Origin: Chloroflexi bacterium bin20
GTDB lineage: Bacteria; Chloroflexota; Anaerolineae; Aggregatilineales; Phototrophicaceae
Assembly (NCBI GenBank): GCA_002238485.1
Contig: MPMG01000006.1
Coordinates: 124,001 to 188,000, forward strand
Direction: 5' to 3'
DNA length: 64,000 nucleotides
In this document: in pieces, positions 51,220 through 59,953 of the stretch
How positions within the stretch are numbered: the stretch's first letter is position 1
How the letters are laid out: each line of letters begins with the position of its first letter
The notes under the pieces: model-generated
Database searches by the model: none
Told to the model about the DNA's origin: nothing
What the model saw: only the letters and a program-made list of their open reading frames with translations
Made by a program: the position numbers and the translations under genes

Positions 51220-52292
51220 TCGAACGCATAAGCTGCCAGCCGCTGCATGTGCCGCTGAAGGGCACGTTGACCTGGGGGCAGGGGCACGAGCTGCCGGCGC
51301 TGCAGCATGTACTCGTGCGCGTCGACTTGTCCGATGGCGCAGTTGGCATCGCCGAAGCCACGCCGCGGCCCAGCATCTATGGCGAAACGAGCGCCTCCGT
51401 CCAGCATATCCTCGTCGAGGAGCTTGCGCCGCGCCTGCGGGGTCGAGTCCTCAGCGACTTTGAGTCGGTTGCCAGATTGAGCGCGGAGATGGCGCATATC
51501 AAAGCCAACAACACCGCCCGGGGCGCGCTGGATATCGCACTGCACCAGGCGCTGGCGCAGAGCCGAGACCAGCCGCTGCGGGATTATCTGGGCTGCAGGC
51601 GCGAGTCGATTCCACAGAGCGGCATCGTCAGCACGGGCGATAGCGACATGGTGCGGTCGGATGTGGCAGGCGCTTATCAACAGGGCCTGCGCGTCTTCAA
51701 GGTCAAGATCGGGCGCAATATCCCCGCCGAAAGCGACAACCTGCGCGGCATGATGGCGGCTTTCCCGGCGGCGCGCTTTTATGTCGATGCCAACGAAACA
51801 CTAGCGCCCGAGACCGCTGCGCAGACACTGGACGCGCTGCATGAACTGGGCGCGCTCTATTGCGAAGAGCCGCTGCCTGTGCATCTGCTGCGCGCGCGGA
51901 GCCTGCTGCGCCGTCAAACTGCCATGCCACTGATCGCCGATGACAGCGCCTTCACCCCGCGCGAGCTGGATCGCGAGCTGGACTTCGACACCTTTGACAT
52001 CCTCAACATCAAGACGGCGCGCACGGGTTATTCGCAATCGCAATCGATGCTGCTGCGAGCGGCGGCGCAGGGCAAAGGTGCCATGGTCGGCTCGCAAGCC
52101 AGTTCGCTGCTGGGCTGTTTGCAGGCGGCGCTCTTCGCGGGCCGCGCAGAAGTCGACTGCCCGAGCGAGTGCAGCTTCTACCTCAAAACCGAAGCCGACC
52201 TGGAGCTTGCGCCAGAGATTGTCAATGGCTGCTGGTCGCTGGCGGCGGTGGAAACAGCGCTGCATGCCCTGTGTGAAGCATTGACAGCTTGA
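51210..52292 (+). CDS. Dipeptide epimerase-like enolase-superfamily protein
   Basis: 360 residues of the muconate-lactonizing subgroup: KVKIGRN (second Lys is an acid/base), metal ligands in VDANE, CEEPL and ADDS, and a C-terminal NIKTARTGY with a Lys on the other face. Two Lys acting across the site mark racemases/epimerases such as L-Ala-D/L-Glu epimerase, which serve murein peptide recycling. Other N-acyl amino acid racemases are possible. It overlaps the P-loop gene and precedes a D-aminopeptidase gene, which supports a peptide role. Confidence 0.82.
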   Translation: MPVIERISCQPLHVPLKGTLTWGQGHELPALQHVLVRVDLSDGAVGIAEATPRPSIYGETSASVQHILVEELAPRLRGRVLSDFESVARLSAEMAHIKANNTARGALDIALHQALAQSRDQPLRDYLGCRRESIPQSGIVSTGDSDMVRSDVAGAYQQGLRVFKVKIGRNIPAESDNLRGMMAAFPAARFYVDANETLAPETAAQTLDALHELGALYCEEPLPVHLLRARSLLRRQTAMPLIADDSAFTPRELDRELDFDTFDILNIKTARTGYSQSQSMLLRAAAQGKGAMVGSQASSLLGCLQAALFAGRAEVDCPSECSFYLKTEADLELAPEIVNGCWSLAAVETALHALCEALTA

Positions 52293-52307
52293 TTATCAAC
52301 GTTTTCT

Positions 52308-52479
52308 CCCATCCCAGGAGTGGCGGAAACCGTGGAGACCCCAACATCGTGGGCATGTAGGGACGACACTTGTGTCTCCCATCCGCGACAGACCGCAGGA
52401 AACGCGGACGAGACATCGCCTCGCCCCTACGCCGTTCCCATTCTGATCAACCTTTGTGCCCTTTGTGTCTTTGTGGTTA
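52308..52479. repeat. Composite A-end / C / B element
   Basis: AGGAGTGGCGGAAACCGTGG resembles the left end of type A copy 1; GTAGGGACGAC...GCCTCGCCCCTAC is a C-type palindrome (52358-52434); CCTTTGTGCCCTTTGTGTCT followed by TTGTGGTTA is a B right end (52451-52479). It fills the 232-nt gap before the D-aminopeptidase gene, whose start codon lies 45 nt after the end. Confidence 0.65.
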
Positions 52480-52524
52480 CGATTCGCATGACTTACTTTG
52501 TTCTGCTAAGAAAGGACGCGCGCG

Positions 52525-53340
52525 ATGAAAATCCTAATCATGGCCGATATGGAAGGAGTCAGCGGCATCGTCACCTGGAATCAGGTAACCGGTGGCGCGC
52601 CGATGTACGAAGAGGGCCGCCGCCTCTACACCGAAGAAATCAACGCAGCCGTACGGGGCGCGCTGCGGGCTGGCGCAGACGAAGTGGTGGTGGTCGACTG
52701 CCATGGCGCTGGTGGCGACTGGAGCTTCAACTCGCTCATTCCTGAATTGCTGGAGCCGGCTTGCAGCTGGGTCGCCCATCATCCCTGGTCGCGCTATACC
52801 GAGCTGTTGGAAGCGGGCGCAGATGCCTGCCTGCTGGTGGGCATGCACGCGCGAAACAATACCGCCGACGGCGTGCTCTGCCACACCATCAGCACGGTCA
52901 AATGGCACAACTTGTGGTTCAACGATGACCTGGTGGGCGAAGTCGGCATCAATGCCGCGCTGTGTGGGCATTATCGTTGCCCGGTGCTGCTGGTTACTGG
53001 CGATGAAGCGGTCTGCCGCGAATCGACTGCGCTGCTGGGCAATGGACTGACGACAGTGGCGGTCAAACGCGGGCTGACGCGCTATTCTGCCCGGCAGATC
53101 CCGCCCGTCCGCGCGCGCGAGATGATCGAGGCGGGCGCATGCCAGGCGCTCGAAGACCTGGCTGCTGTACAGCCCTATGTGCCCGGCTCGCCAGTCGCCA
53201 TCACCATCGAGGTCGACAAGGTGGAAAAGATGGCGGACTTTCGCGGACGGCCCGGCGTTGCACTGGATATGGCTGCGCAGAAAGTCATCAGCCGCGCCGA
53301 CACCTGGATGGCAGCCTGGGACCAGATCTGGCACTGGTAG
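52525..53340 (+). CDS. M55 family D-aminopeptidase (DppA-like)
   Basis: 271 residues with the DppA zinc-site residues: MADMEGVSG at the N-terminus (Asp and Glu ligands), VVDCHGAGG, LLVGMHARNNT and VTGDEAVCRE. DppA is a self-compartmentalising decamer that removes D-amino acids from peptides such as D-Ala-D-Ala. Next to a dipeptide epimerase it suggests salvage of cell-wall peptides. AAAGGACG precedes ATG 52525. A B-repeat end may act as promoter. It converges with menA, with a 4-nt gap. Confidence 0.92.
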   Translation: MKILIMADMEGVSGIVTWNQVTGGAPMYEEGRRLYTEEINAAVRGALRAGADEVVVVDCHGAGGDWSFNSLIPELLEPACSWVAHHPWSRYTELLEAGADACLLVGMHARNNTADGVLCHTISTVKWHNLWFNDDLVGEVGINAALCGHYRCPVLLVTGDEAVCRESTALLGNGLTTVAVKRGLTRYSARQIPPVRAREMIEAGACQALEDLAAVQPYVPGSPVAITIEVDKVEKMADFRGRPGVALDMAAQKVISRADTWMAAWDQIWHW

Positions 53341-53344
53341 GCGT

Positions 53345-54244
53345 TCACAGCAGCGAAAGCGCCCAACCCAGCGTCAGCAGCAATCCGACTTGCCCGTGCA
53401 GCTTGGCAGTCAAGCCTTGTGCCCGATGCAGCAGCGTCACATCGCCGCTGGAATTGATGATATGGATGAGGCGCAGCGCTTGCGGCAGTGTAATCAGTGT
53501 CAGCAGTGTGGCTGCCGGCAGCATGCCCGTGGCGACCAGCGCAGCTTGCGAGATATACGCGCCCAGAACCAAAAATATGTATTCAAAGCGAGCGAAACGA
53601 ATGCCGAAAAGTACCGCCAGTGTGCGTTTGTTGACAGCGCGGTCGGCGTCCATGTCGCGGATGTTGTTGGCGTGCAATATCGCCGTGACCATGAAGGCGA
53701 CTGGCAGCGAAACCAGACACAGCTGCCAAATACGCGCCTCGCTCATAGCAGGGGACATGACATAATACGCGCCGACCACAATGGCAGGACCCATAAAGAT
53801 GGCGACAGCGATTTCGCCCAGCCCATTGTAGGCCAGCGGGAAGGGACCGGCTGTATACGTAACCGCCACCAGCACGCCGCCAATGCCAATCAACCACAGC
53901 AGCGGACCGCTCTGCGCCAGCAAGAGCAGACCGATCACGCAGCCGCCCAGCGTGGTCAGCACCGCGCCAGCCAAGACCCTCTGCGGCGACAAGATCTGGC
54001 GTTTGATGGTCATGCCTTGCCCGGCTTGTTTGAGGGCATCGGCGCCACGGCGAAAATCGGCGTATTCGTTTATCAGGTTTGCGGCGCTCTGCAGCAACAG
54101 CGTGCCCAGCAATGCCAGCAGAAATTGCGGAGCGGCAAAGACGCCATCGCCATAAGCCGCGATGCCTGCCAAGCCCATGGGCACATACGTCGCCGTGAAG
54201 ACGCGCGGACGCACTGCCTGCAGCCACGCTTGCCAAGTTGTCAT
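53345..54244 (-). CDS. menA: 1,4-dihydroxy-2-naphthoate polyprenyltransferase-like UbiA family protein
   Basis: 299 residues, about nine membrane segments and both Asp-rich motifs of UbiA enzymes: NLINEYADFRRGAD and NNIRDMDADRAVNKRT. The second form (NNIRDMDxDxxxGKxT-like) is typical of MenA, which attaches the isoprenoid tail in menaquinone synthesis. It implies that the organism uses menaquinone. No other men gene is linked. No good ribosome binding site is seen. A type B repeat 33 nt upstream points toward it. Confidence 0.88.
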   Translation of the reverse strand: MTTWQAWLQAVRPRVFTATYVPMGLAGIAAYGDGVFAAPQFLLALLGTLLLQSAANLINEYADFRRGADALKQAGQGMTIKRQILSPQRVLAGAVLTTLGGCVIGLLLLAQSGPLLWLIGIGGVLVAVTYTAGPFPLAYNGLGEIAVAIFMGPAIVVGAYYVMSPAMSEARIWQLCLVSLPVAFMVTAILHANNIRDMDADRAVNKRTLAVLFGIRFARFEYIFLVLGAYISQAALVATGMLPAATLLTLITLPQALRLIHIINSSGDVTLLHRAQGLTAKLHGQVGLLLTLGWALSLL

Positions 54245-54276
54245 GCCCGCATTTTACACCATGCGCAGAGCTACGA

Positions 54277-54358
54277 TTCAGCACAGAGGCACAGAAGTAG
54301 AGCCAAAACCGTCTTGCGAGTGGAATCTGTAGGGGCATTCCATTGGGTCGCCCGCCAA
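54277..54358 (-). repeat. B plus C repeat upstream of menA
   Basis: ATTCAGCACAGAGGCACAGA (B, oriented toward menA) and GTAGGGGCATTCCATTGGGT followed by CGCCCGCC (C). The rest of the 248-nt gap to the glycosyltransferase gene has no coding signal. Confidence 0.6.
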
Positions 54359-54492
54359 TACAAGCGAAATCCTTGGGCAAGACAAGTCACGCCCTTACAA
54401 GGATCTGATGAGCGCTTCGCATGACAAACTTGGGAATACGGAGGGGTAAGAGAATTGCTGGGGAGTGAGATTTGCGGGCTGCTGCTAGAATA

Positions 54493-55728
54493 ATGCGCAT
54501 GAAAGTTTTGCTGCTTTCGATCTCCGACCGCATTGGTGGCGCGTCTATCGGCGCATATCGCCTGCATCGCTCCCTGCTGAGCGCCGGCATCGACAGCCAC
54601 ATGCTCGTCCTCTACAAGTCCACCGCCGACCCGACCGTGCACAGGCTTGCGGCACAACTTGATCTGGTGGCCCGGGCCAGGCGACGGCTGGCGGAAAGGC
54701 AGCACAAAGGCCGACTTCGTGACAATCCCCGCCGGCCCGAAAGCGATCACTGGAGCCTGAATCAGTTTGACTATCCTGTCGCGGCGGCCATCAATCGATT
54801 CTCCGCCGATATCGTGCATCTGCACTGGGTTGGCGACAACTTCCTGCCCATCGGCCAGCTGCCACGGATCAACGCGCCGCTGGTCTGCACCTTGCGCGAT
54901 AGCTGGTTCTTCACCGGCGGCTGCCATTATCCAGGCGACTGCAGGCGTTTCCGCCATGGCTGTGGCGATTGCCCGCAGCTGCTGTCTGGCGGCGCAAAGG
55001 ACCTCAGCGCAAGCGTTTTTCGTCACAAACAGCGCGCTTTTGCCGCTGCCAACTTGACTGTCGTGGCGCTGGGCGACTGGATCGCGGGCCGCGCGCAAGA
55101 GAGCGCCTTGCTGGGGGCTGCGCGCATGGAAGTCATCGGCAACGCCATCGATGGGCGCATGTTCAAGCCGCTGGACCGCGCACAGGCACGGCGTGCCTGT
55201 AACCTGCCCCAAGACAAAAGGCTGCTGCTATTTGGCGCGTTGGGCGGCACCAGCGACAAACGCAAGGGATTCGCTCATTTGCAGGCGGCGCTGGCGGGCA
55301 TCGGCACAGAGGCGGGCATCGAGCTGGTGGTCTTCGGCGCAGACCAGCCAGAAACGCTGGACATGTCGCTGCCCCTGCACCAGGTCGGGCGGCTGGCGGA
55401 CGAGCTGAGCATGAGCTTGCTCTACAGCGCCTGCGATGTCTTTGTGCTGCCATCGCTGCAAGACACTTCCCCAAAAACAGTCATGGAAGCGCTGGCTTGC
55501 GGCATTCCCTGCGTGGCATTTGCTGGCTCGGGCGCGGCAGACATGATCCGACAGCGGGGCAATGGCTACCTGGCGCGCCTGCCCGACAGCGACGACCTGC
55601 GAGCGGGCATTTTGTGGGCATTGGCACAAAGCTGGGATCGCGCAGCGCTACATGACGAAATCATCGCCCGCTATGGCGAAGCGCCTATCGCCCGGCAGCA
55701 CATTCGGCTCTATCAATCGCTGCTATGA
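54493..55728 (+). CDS. Glycosyltransferase family 4-like protein
   Basis: 411 residues of GT-B type. The N-terminus KVLLLSISDRIGGASIGAYR carries the donor-side Gly loop, DIVHLHWVGDN is typical of this subgroup, and the C-terminal domain has DVFVLPSLQDTSPKTVMEAL followed by ACGIPCVAF, the family EX7E-type region. It adds a sugar to a surface glycan. ATG 54493 and ATG 54499 are both possible. The stop overlaps the next glycosyltransferase gene by ATGA. Confidence 0.88.
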   Translation: MRMKVLLLSISDRIGGASIGAYRLHRSLLSAGIDSHMLVLYKSTADPTVHRLAAQLDLVARARRRLAERQHKGRLRDNPRRPESDHWSLNQFDYPVAAAINRFSADIVHLHWVGDNFLPIGQLPRINAPLVCTLRDSWFFTGGCHYPGDCRRFRHGCGDCPQLLSGGAKDLSASVFRHKQRAFAAANLTVVALGDWIAGRAQESALLGAARMEVIGNAIDGRMFKPLDRAQARRACNLPQDKRLLLFGALGGTSDKRKGFAHLQAALAGIGTEAGIELVVFGADQPETLDMSLPLHQVGRLADELSMSLLYSACDVFVLPSLQDTSPKTVMEALACGIPCVAFAGSGAADMIRQRGNGYLARLPDSDDLRAGILWALAQSWDRAALHDEIIARYGEAPIARQHIRLYQSLL

Positions 55729-56786
55729 GCGCCCTGCCCCGCATCAGCTTCGGCATGATCGTGCTGAATGGCGAGCCTTTCCTGCGTTACAACCTGCGCG
55801 CCCTCTATCCGTTCGCCTATGAGATCATCGTGGTGGAAGGCGCAGTGCTCGCAGCCCGCAATATCGCCAGCACCGATGGCCATTCCCGTGACAGCACCCT
55901 GCAGACCCTGCACAACTTCAAAGCCAGCGAAGACCCGCTTGACAAGCTGCGCATCATCACTCGCGACAGCTTTTGGAGCGAAAAAGACGACATGTCGCAA
56001 GCCTATGCGGCGCTCGCAAAAGGCGATTACCTGTGGCAGGTCGATGTCGATGAGTTCTATCAGCCGGACCAGATGCGCGCTGTCTGCGCCATGCTGATGG
56101 ACGATCCCGCAATCGGCGCGGTGTCTTTCAACACGCTCACATTTTGGGGCGCTCCGCAATATCGCGTGGACAGCTGGCACAAAAACCGCGGCGCCAACCA
56201 ATATCACCGTTTGTTCAAGTGGGGCGCAGGCTTCCAGTACGCGACGCACCGTCCGCCGACTGTGCTGGATGCCCAAAGGCGTGATTTGCGCGCTGGGCGC
56301 TGGATTCGCGGCGACGAGCTGGCGGAGCGCGGCATGTTTCTTTATCACTATTCGCTGCTGTTGCCCCGCCAGGTGCGCGAAAAATGCGACTATTACAGCC
56401 GTGCCGACTGGGCAAAACGTGCCGATGCGCGGCGCTGGGCAGATGAAGCCTGGTTTGCGCTGCGCCGTCCCTACCACATGCACAACATCGCAGACTATCC
56501 TGGCTGTTTGTATCGCTATACAGGCGAGCATCCACCGCAAGTGCAAGCCATGTGGCGCGAACTGCATGCAGATAGCTCGCAAGAAGACATCCGCCGCACA
56601 GACGATATCGAAGCGCTGCTGGATTCTCGACGCTATCAGCTGGGTCGGGCGCTGGTGATGCGCGGCAACAAACCGGCTCTGTGGCGCAGGCGCAGCTGGA
56701 TGCGGCTGAAAGCGCTGCTGACGCGCATACTGCCCAGGCGGGTCAAGGATCTGTTGCGACGAATCGGGGGAGATGATTCACAATAA
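55725..56786 (+). CDS. Glycosyltransferase family 2-like protein
   Basis: 353 residues of GT-A type: ISFGMIVLNGEPFLRYNLRA at the N-terminus and the metal-binding DxD-like LWQVDVDEFYQP near residue 105. It is a processive or single-sugar transferase, probably acting on the same glycan as the GT4. The C-terminus is strongly basic (RRRSWMRLKALLTRILPRRV), suited to contact with membrane phospholipids. It starts within the stop of the GT4 gene (ATGA). Confidence 0.85.
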   Translation: MSALPRISFGMIVLNGEPFLRYNLRALYPFAYEIIVVEGAVLAARNIASTDGHSRDSTLQTLHNFKASEDPLDKLRIITRDSFWSEKDDMSQAYAALAKGDYLWQVDVDEFYQPDQMRAVCAMLMDDPAIGAVSFNTLTFWGAPQYRVDSWHKNRGANQYHRLFKWGAGFQYATHRPPTVLDAQRRDLRAGRWIRGDELAERGMFLYHYSLLLPRQVREKCDYYSRADWAKRADARRWADEAWFALRRPYHMHNIADYPGCLYRYTGEHPPQVQAMWRELHADSSQEDIRRTDDIEALLDSRRYQLGRALVMRGNKPALWRRRSWMRLKALLTRILPRRVKDLLRRIGGDDSQ

Positions 56787-56808
56787 AGCAAAGTAAGTCA
56801 TGAAAAAG

Positions 56809-56915
56809 ATTCACCACAGAGGCACAGAGGGCACAGAGGGTGATGTAGGGGCGATACTTGTATCGCCCGTGTGTGGCAGTGCGCGTGGCATACGGGCGCG
56901 CGCCCCCTACATAAT
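56809..56915. repeat. B plus two C repeats
   Basis: TTCACCACAGAGGCACAGAG followed by GGCACAGAG, then GTAGGGGCGATACTTGTATC with GCCC, then GGGCGCGCGCCCCC. It lies between the GT2 and aminotransferase genes; the B end points back toward the GT2 gene, so no promoter role for the next gene is suggested. Confidence 0.65.
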
Positions 56916-56973
56916 CCGCGCGGAGTCCGCTATCATCGGCACAACCCGTCCCAGAGCCAGCGAGAAAAGAGCC

Positions 56974-58329
56974 ATGCCCACCTATGACCACGCCAGCTTG
57001 ATCGAGCAGGACAAACGCCAGCTGCATCCGCTGCATCATCCTTCGCGCGCCGAAAACCCGGCCATGGTGACCAGCGGCGAGGGCGTCTGGCTGCATACCA
57101 GCGATGGCAAGCGCATCCTCGATGGCATGGCGGGCTTGTGGAATGTCAACATCGGCTATGGCAGCCGCGAACTGCCCAAAGTCGCTTATGAGCAGATGCT
57201 GGAATTGTCTTACACCAGCGGCTTCGCGGGCATGAGCAATCCGCCTTCGGCCATGCTGGCGGACAAACTGGCCGGTTTCTTCCGTCCCAACATGAATTTC
57301 ACCTATTTCACATCGGGTGGCAGCGAAGCCAGCGACACTTCGTTTAAGACGGCGCGCTTTTATTGGCGGCAGCTGGGCAAACCCGCCAAGACCAAGATCA
57401 TCTCGCGGCTGAACGGCTATCATGGCATCACCATGGCCGCCATGAGCGCCACCGGCATCAGCAAATACCACAGCATGTTCGGTCCGCTGGTGGATGGCTT
57501 CATCCATATCCCCGACCCCAACGGCTATCGCTATGCGGGCGATATCGAGGCTGGCGAAACTGTGGCGCAGGCGGCGGCGCGGGCATTGACAGAAACAATC
57601 GAGCGCGAAGGGGCGGATACAATCGCCGCTTTCATCGCCGAACCCGTGCAAGGCGCGGGCGGCCTGGTCGTGCCGGACGCTGGCTACTTCGAGCTAGTCG
57701 GGCAGGTCTGCCGCGACAACGATGTGCTGCTGATTGTCGATGAGGTGATCTGCGGTTTTGGGCGCACGGGCAACTGGTTCGGCAGCGACGAATATGGCAT
57801 AGCGCCCGATATCATGCAATTCGCCAAAGGCGTCACCAGCGGTTATATCCCCCTGGGCGGCATGCAAGTCACGGACGAGATCCGCGATGTCATCTTGAAT
57901 GCGCCAGCCGAGCAAAGCTGGATGCACGGCTATACCTACAGCGGACATGCGGCGGCTTGCGCGGTGGGCATCGCCAATATCGACATCATCGAGCGCGAAG
58001 ACCTGGTCGGCAACAGCCAGCGGATGGGCGCGCGTCTGCTGCAGGGCTTGCAAGGACTTGCCGATGAATTCCCCAATATCGACAATGCGCGCGGCGTCGG
58101 GCTGATCGCCGGCATCGATGTGGTGCAGAGCAAAGAAGGGCGCGCCGCCGATTACGAGGCAGCGAATGCCATCAGCGACAGAGCCATGGAATTGGGCTTG
58201 CGCGCGAGGCCCCTGGGCGGGACGATCGCTTTCTCGCCGCCCTTGTGCATCACGGCGGAAGAAGTCGATATCGTCATCGAGACGATGGGCGAGGCGATTG
58301 CTGGGGCGAGTGGGGGAGTTAGCGACTGA
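56974..58329 (+). CDS. Class III aminotransferase (omega-transaminase type)
   Basis: 451 residues: FTSGGSEASDTSFKTAR, RLNGYHGITMAAMSATG, AAFIAEPVQGAGG, LLIVDEVICGFGRTG, and the PLP Lys in QFAKGVTSGYIPLGG. The length and motifs fit beta-alanine:pyruvate, taurine or putrescine transaminases. It moves an amino group from an omega-amino donor to pyruvate or oxoglutarate. ATG 56974 was chosen because the upstream reading is repeat DNA. It stands alone and converges with the restriction cassette. Confidence 0.92.
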   Translation: MPTYDHASLIEQDKRQLHPLHHPSRAENPAMVTSGEGVWLHTSDGKRILDGMAGLWNVNIGYGSRELPKVAYEQMLELSYTSGFAGMSNPPSAMLADKLAGFFRPNMNFTYFTSGGSEASDTSFKTARFYWRQLGKPAKTKIISRLNGYHGITMAAMSATGISKYHSMFGPLVDGFIHIPDPNGYRYAGDIEAGETVAQAAARALTETIEREGADTIAAFIAEPVQGAGGLVVPDAGYFELVGQVCRDNDVLLIVDEVICGFGRTGNWFGSDEYGIAPDIMQFAKGVTSGYIPLGGMQVTDEIRDVILNAPAEQSWMHGYTYSGHAAACAVGIANIDIIEREDLVGNSQRMGARLLQGLQGLADEFPNIDNARGVGLIAGIDVVQSKEGRAADYEAANAISDRAMELGLRARPLGGTIAFSPPLCITAEEVDIVIETMGEAIAGASGGVSD

Positions 58330-58334
58330 GAGGG

Positions 58335-58976
58335 TTACGGTTCGTCTCTTTGCTCAAATTCTTCTAACCTGGTCTTGGCTAGGTGTTCGAGCCGCCGCGC
58401 TTGCGCCCACAGGGTACGTCTAATGCCTGGTCTTACGCTGCGCTCGCTGATGACCCGGGCTAAATTGGCAATCGTCCGCGCTCGCCGAGCCAATCGAATG
58501 TCGGGATGCTCGCGCTTTTTGCGCAATTCCGAGGGCAATATGGAAACGCGCACCGATCTTGGCAGCGCAATATCTTCGGCAGGCTTTATGTCCTTCTCGT
58601 TCAATACAACAGAAAATTTCGATTCGCGCAGCGCATTCTGATAAAATGTGTATTCGGCGCGATCCAGCGTTTCATTCACATTGTCACTATCTAGATCCCA
58701 AAACGGCCACATCTCGATTTCAGCAACTTCAAAGGGATCAAGCACGCTCATCGCAACAGCGTCGGTTCGCTGATTGGTCAAGTGACGGCCGATGCGGCCC
58801 CGTAAGCTCTCCCTTGTTCGGCCGACATAGATAGGTTCGCCGTCGTAATCAAAGAATAGGTATACACCGCATTTGCTATTGCCGATCTTTCGCCCGTCGC
58901 CATAGTCCGTATCCAGCGCATTAGAAACGCCATCGTACAGTGCCGTGACCTCTTCCGGTTCTTTTTTGGGCTTCAT
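58335..58976 (-). CDS. GIY-YIG restriction endonuclease, Eco29kI-like
   Basis: 213 residues, close to the length of R.Eco29kI. The GIY-YIG core reads GVYLFFDYDGEPIYVGRTRE (37-56), then SLRGRIGRHL with the catalytic Arg region, and a Glu in ETLDRAEYTFYQNAL. A basic C-terminal tail follows. It cuts unmodified DNA; by analogy the site could be CCGCGG. ATG 58976 overlaps the methylase stop (ATGA), so it is the last gene of the cassette and is translated after the methylase. The base composition is AT-richer than the neighbourhood. Confidence 0.85.
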   Translation of the reverse strand: MKPKKEPEEVTALYDGVSNALDTDYGDGRKIGNSKCGVYLFFDYDGEPIYVGRTRESLRGRIGRHLTNQRTDAVAMSVLDPFEVAEIEMWPFWDLDSDNVNETLDRAEYTFYQNALRESKFSVVLNEKDIKPAEDIALPRSVRVSILPSELRKKREHPDIRLARRARTIANLARVISERSVRPGIRRTLWAQARRLEHLAKTRLEEFEQRDEP

Positions 58977-59953
58977 TGGCTCAATAGCGGCATTAGGCAA
59001 TTTTTTGCCAGCCATTCGATTACTGGGACACACACGGCGTCGCCAAGAGCGAACATCGCCTGTGAGGGAGTTACCGAGTCGTAACGTAAATGCTCAGCAC
59101 CTTGCAAGCGAGCATATTCTGTCAAGCTCATCCAGCGCACAGCAATGTCTCCATGCCCAGCGCGAACGATAGCTTGCCTGGCAGAACCGCCGCGAGTTGT
59201 GCGCAGGGTTCCGGCGATTTCGTCAGCGCGGACTTCCCATACGGGCCGACCGCCTCTCGTGCGCCGAAAAGCACCGTAGAAGCCGGGCCAGAAGCGCCGC
59301 TGATAGCCGGAAACACGCTTGGATTGTATAGGCGACAAAGTTTGCATAAACGCGTTGAGGCGGTCAGGAGGCCACCAGTTGCCTTGCTCTTCAGCAATAC
59401 CGGCCAGTCGGAGGTCTTTGCGGACTTTCGGAGGGTCAGGCAATTCGATAGGCCCCTTATGACCAAACAAGAAAACTCTCGCGCGACTTTGCGGGACAAA
59501 GGAACTGGCGTTTACTACGAGATGCGCCGATTGATAACCAAGCCCGTGAATTCCATTGACAACAGTCTCCCAATCACGTCCGCCATTTGCGGTTAGAAAA
59601 CCCATTACATTCTCAATCATGAGTGTATGTGGCGCACGCTCCCCCATTTCGTCGAGAATCCGCAGGAAATCCAATACAAGACCGGACTGCTCTCCATTTA
59701 GCCCTTTATATTTTCCGGCGAGCGACATATCTGTGCATGGAAACGACGCGGTTACAAGTTCTGCGGACGGTATATCGTCTCCAGTCAGCGCGCGGATATC
59801 GCCGACATTCAACTCTTCGCGCCCCCAGTTGTCGGCATAAAGCTTCGCCTTCGTAGTGTCGATGTCATTGGCATAGACTGTTTTAATGCCGACGCTTTCG
59901 AGACCAGCGCGCATTAGTCCCATTCCAGCAAAGAATTCAACAGCGCGGATCAT
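58973..59953 (-). CDS. DNA (cytosine-5)-methyltransferase
   Basis: 326 residues with all the key C5-methylase motifs: FFAGMG (motif I, 7-12), SFPCTDMSLAG (catalytic Cys73), MIENVMGF (motif VI), QSRARVFLFG (motif VIII, 155-164), a variable target-recognition region, RWMSLTEYARLQG (motif IX end) and GDAVCVPV (motif X). It protects the host site from the adjacent GIY-YIG nuclease. Both flanking genes overlap it by ATGA, giving a fixed vsr-methylase-nuclease order. Confidence 0.95.
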   Translation of the reverse strand: MIRAVEFFAGMGLMRAGLESVGIKTVYANDIDTTKAKLYADNWGREELNVGDIRALTGDDIPSAELVTASFPCTDMSLAGKYKGLNGEQSGLVLDFLRILDEMGERAPHTLMIENVMGFLTANGGRDWETVVNGIHGLGYQSAHLVVNASSFVPQSRARVFLFGHKGPIELPDPPKVRKDLRLAGIAEEQGNWWPPDRLNAFMQTLSPIQSKRVSGYQRRFWPGFYGAFRRTRGGRPVWEVRADEIAGTLRTTRGGSARQAIVRAGHGDIAVRWMSLTEYARLQGAEHLRYDSVTPSQAMFALGDAVCVPVIEWLAKNCLMPLLSQ

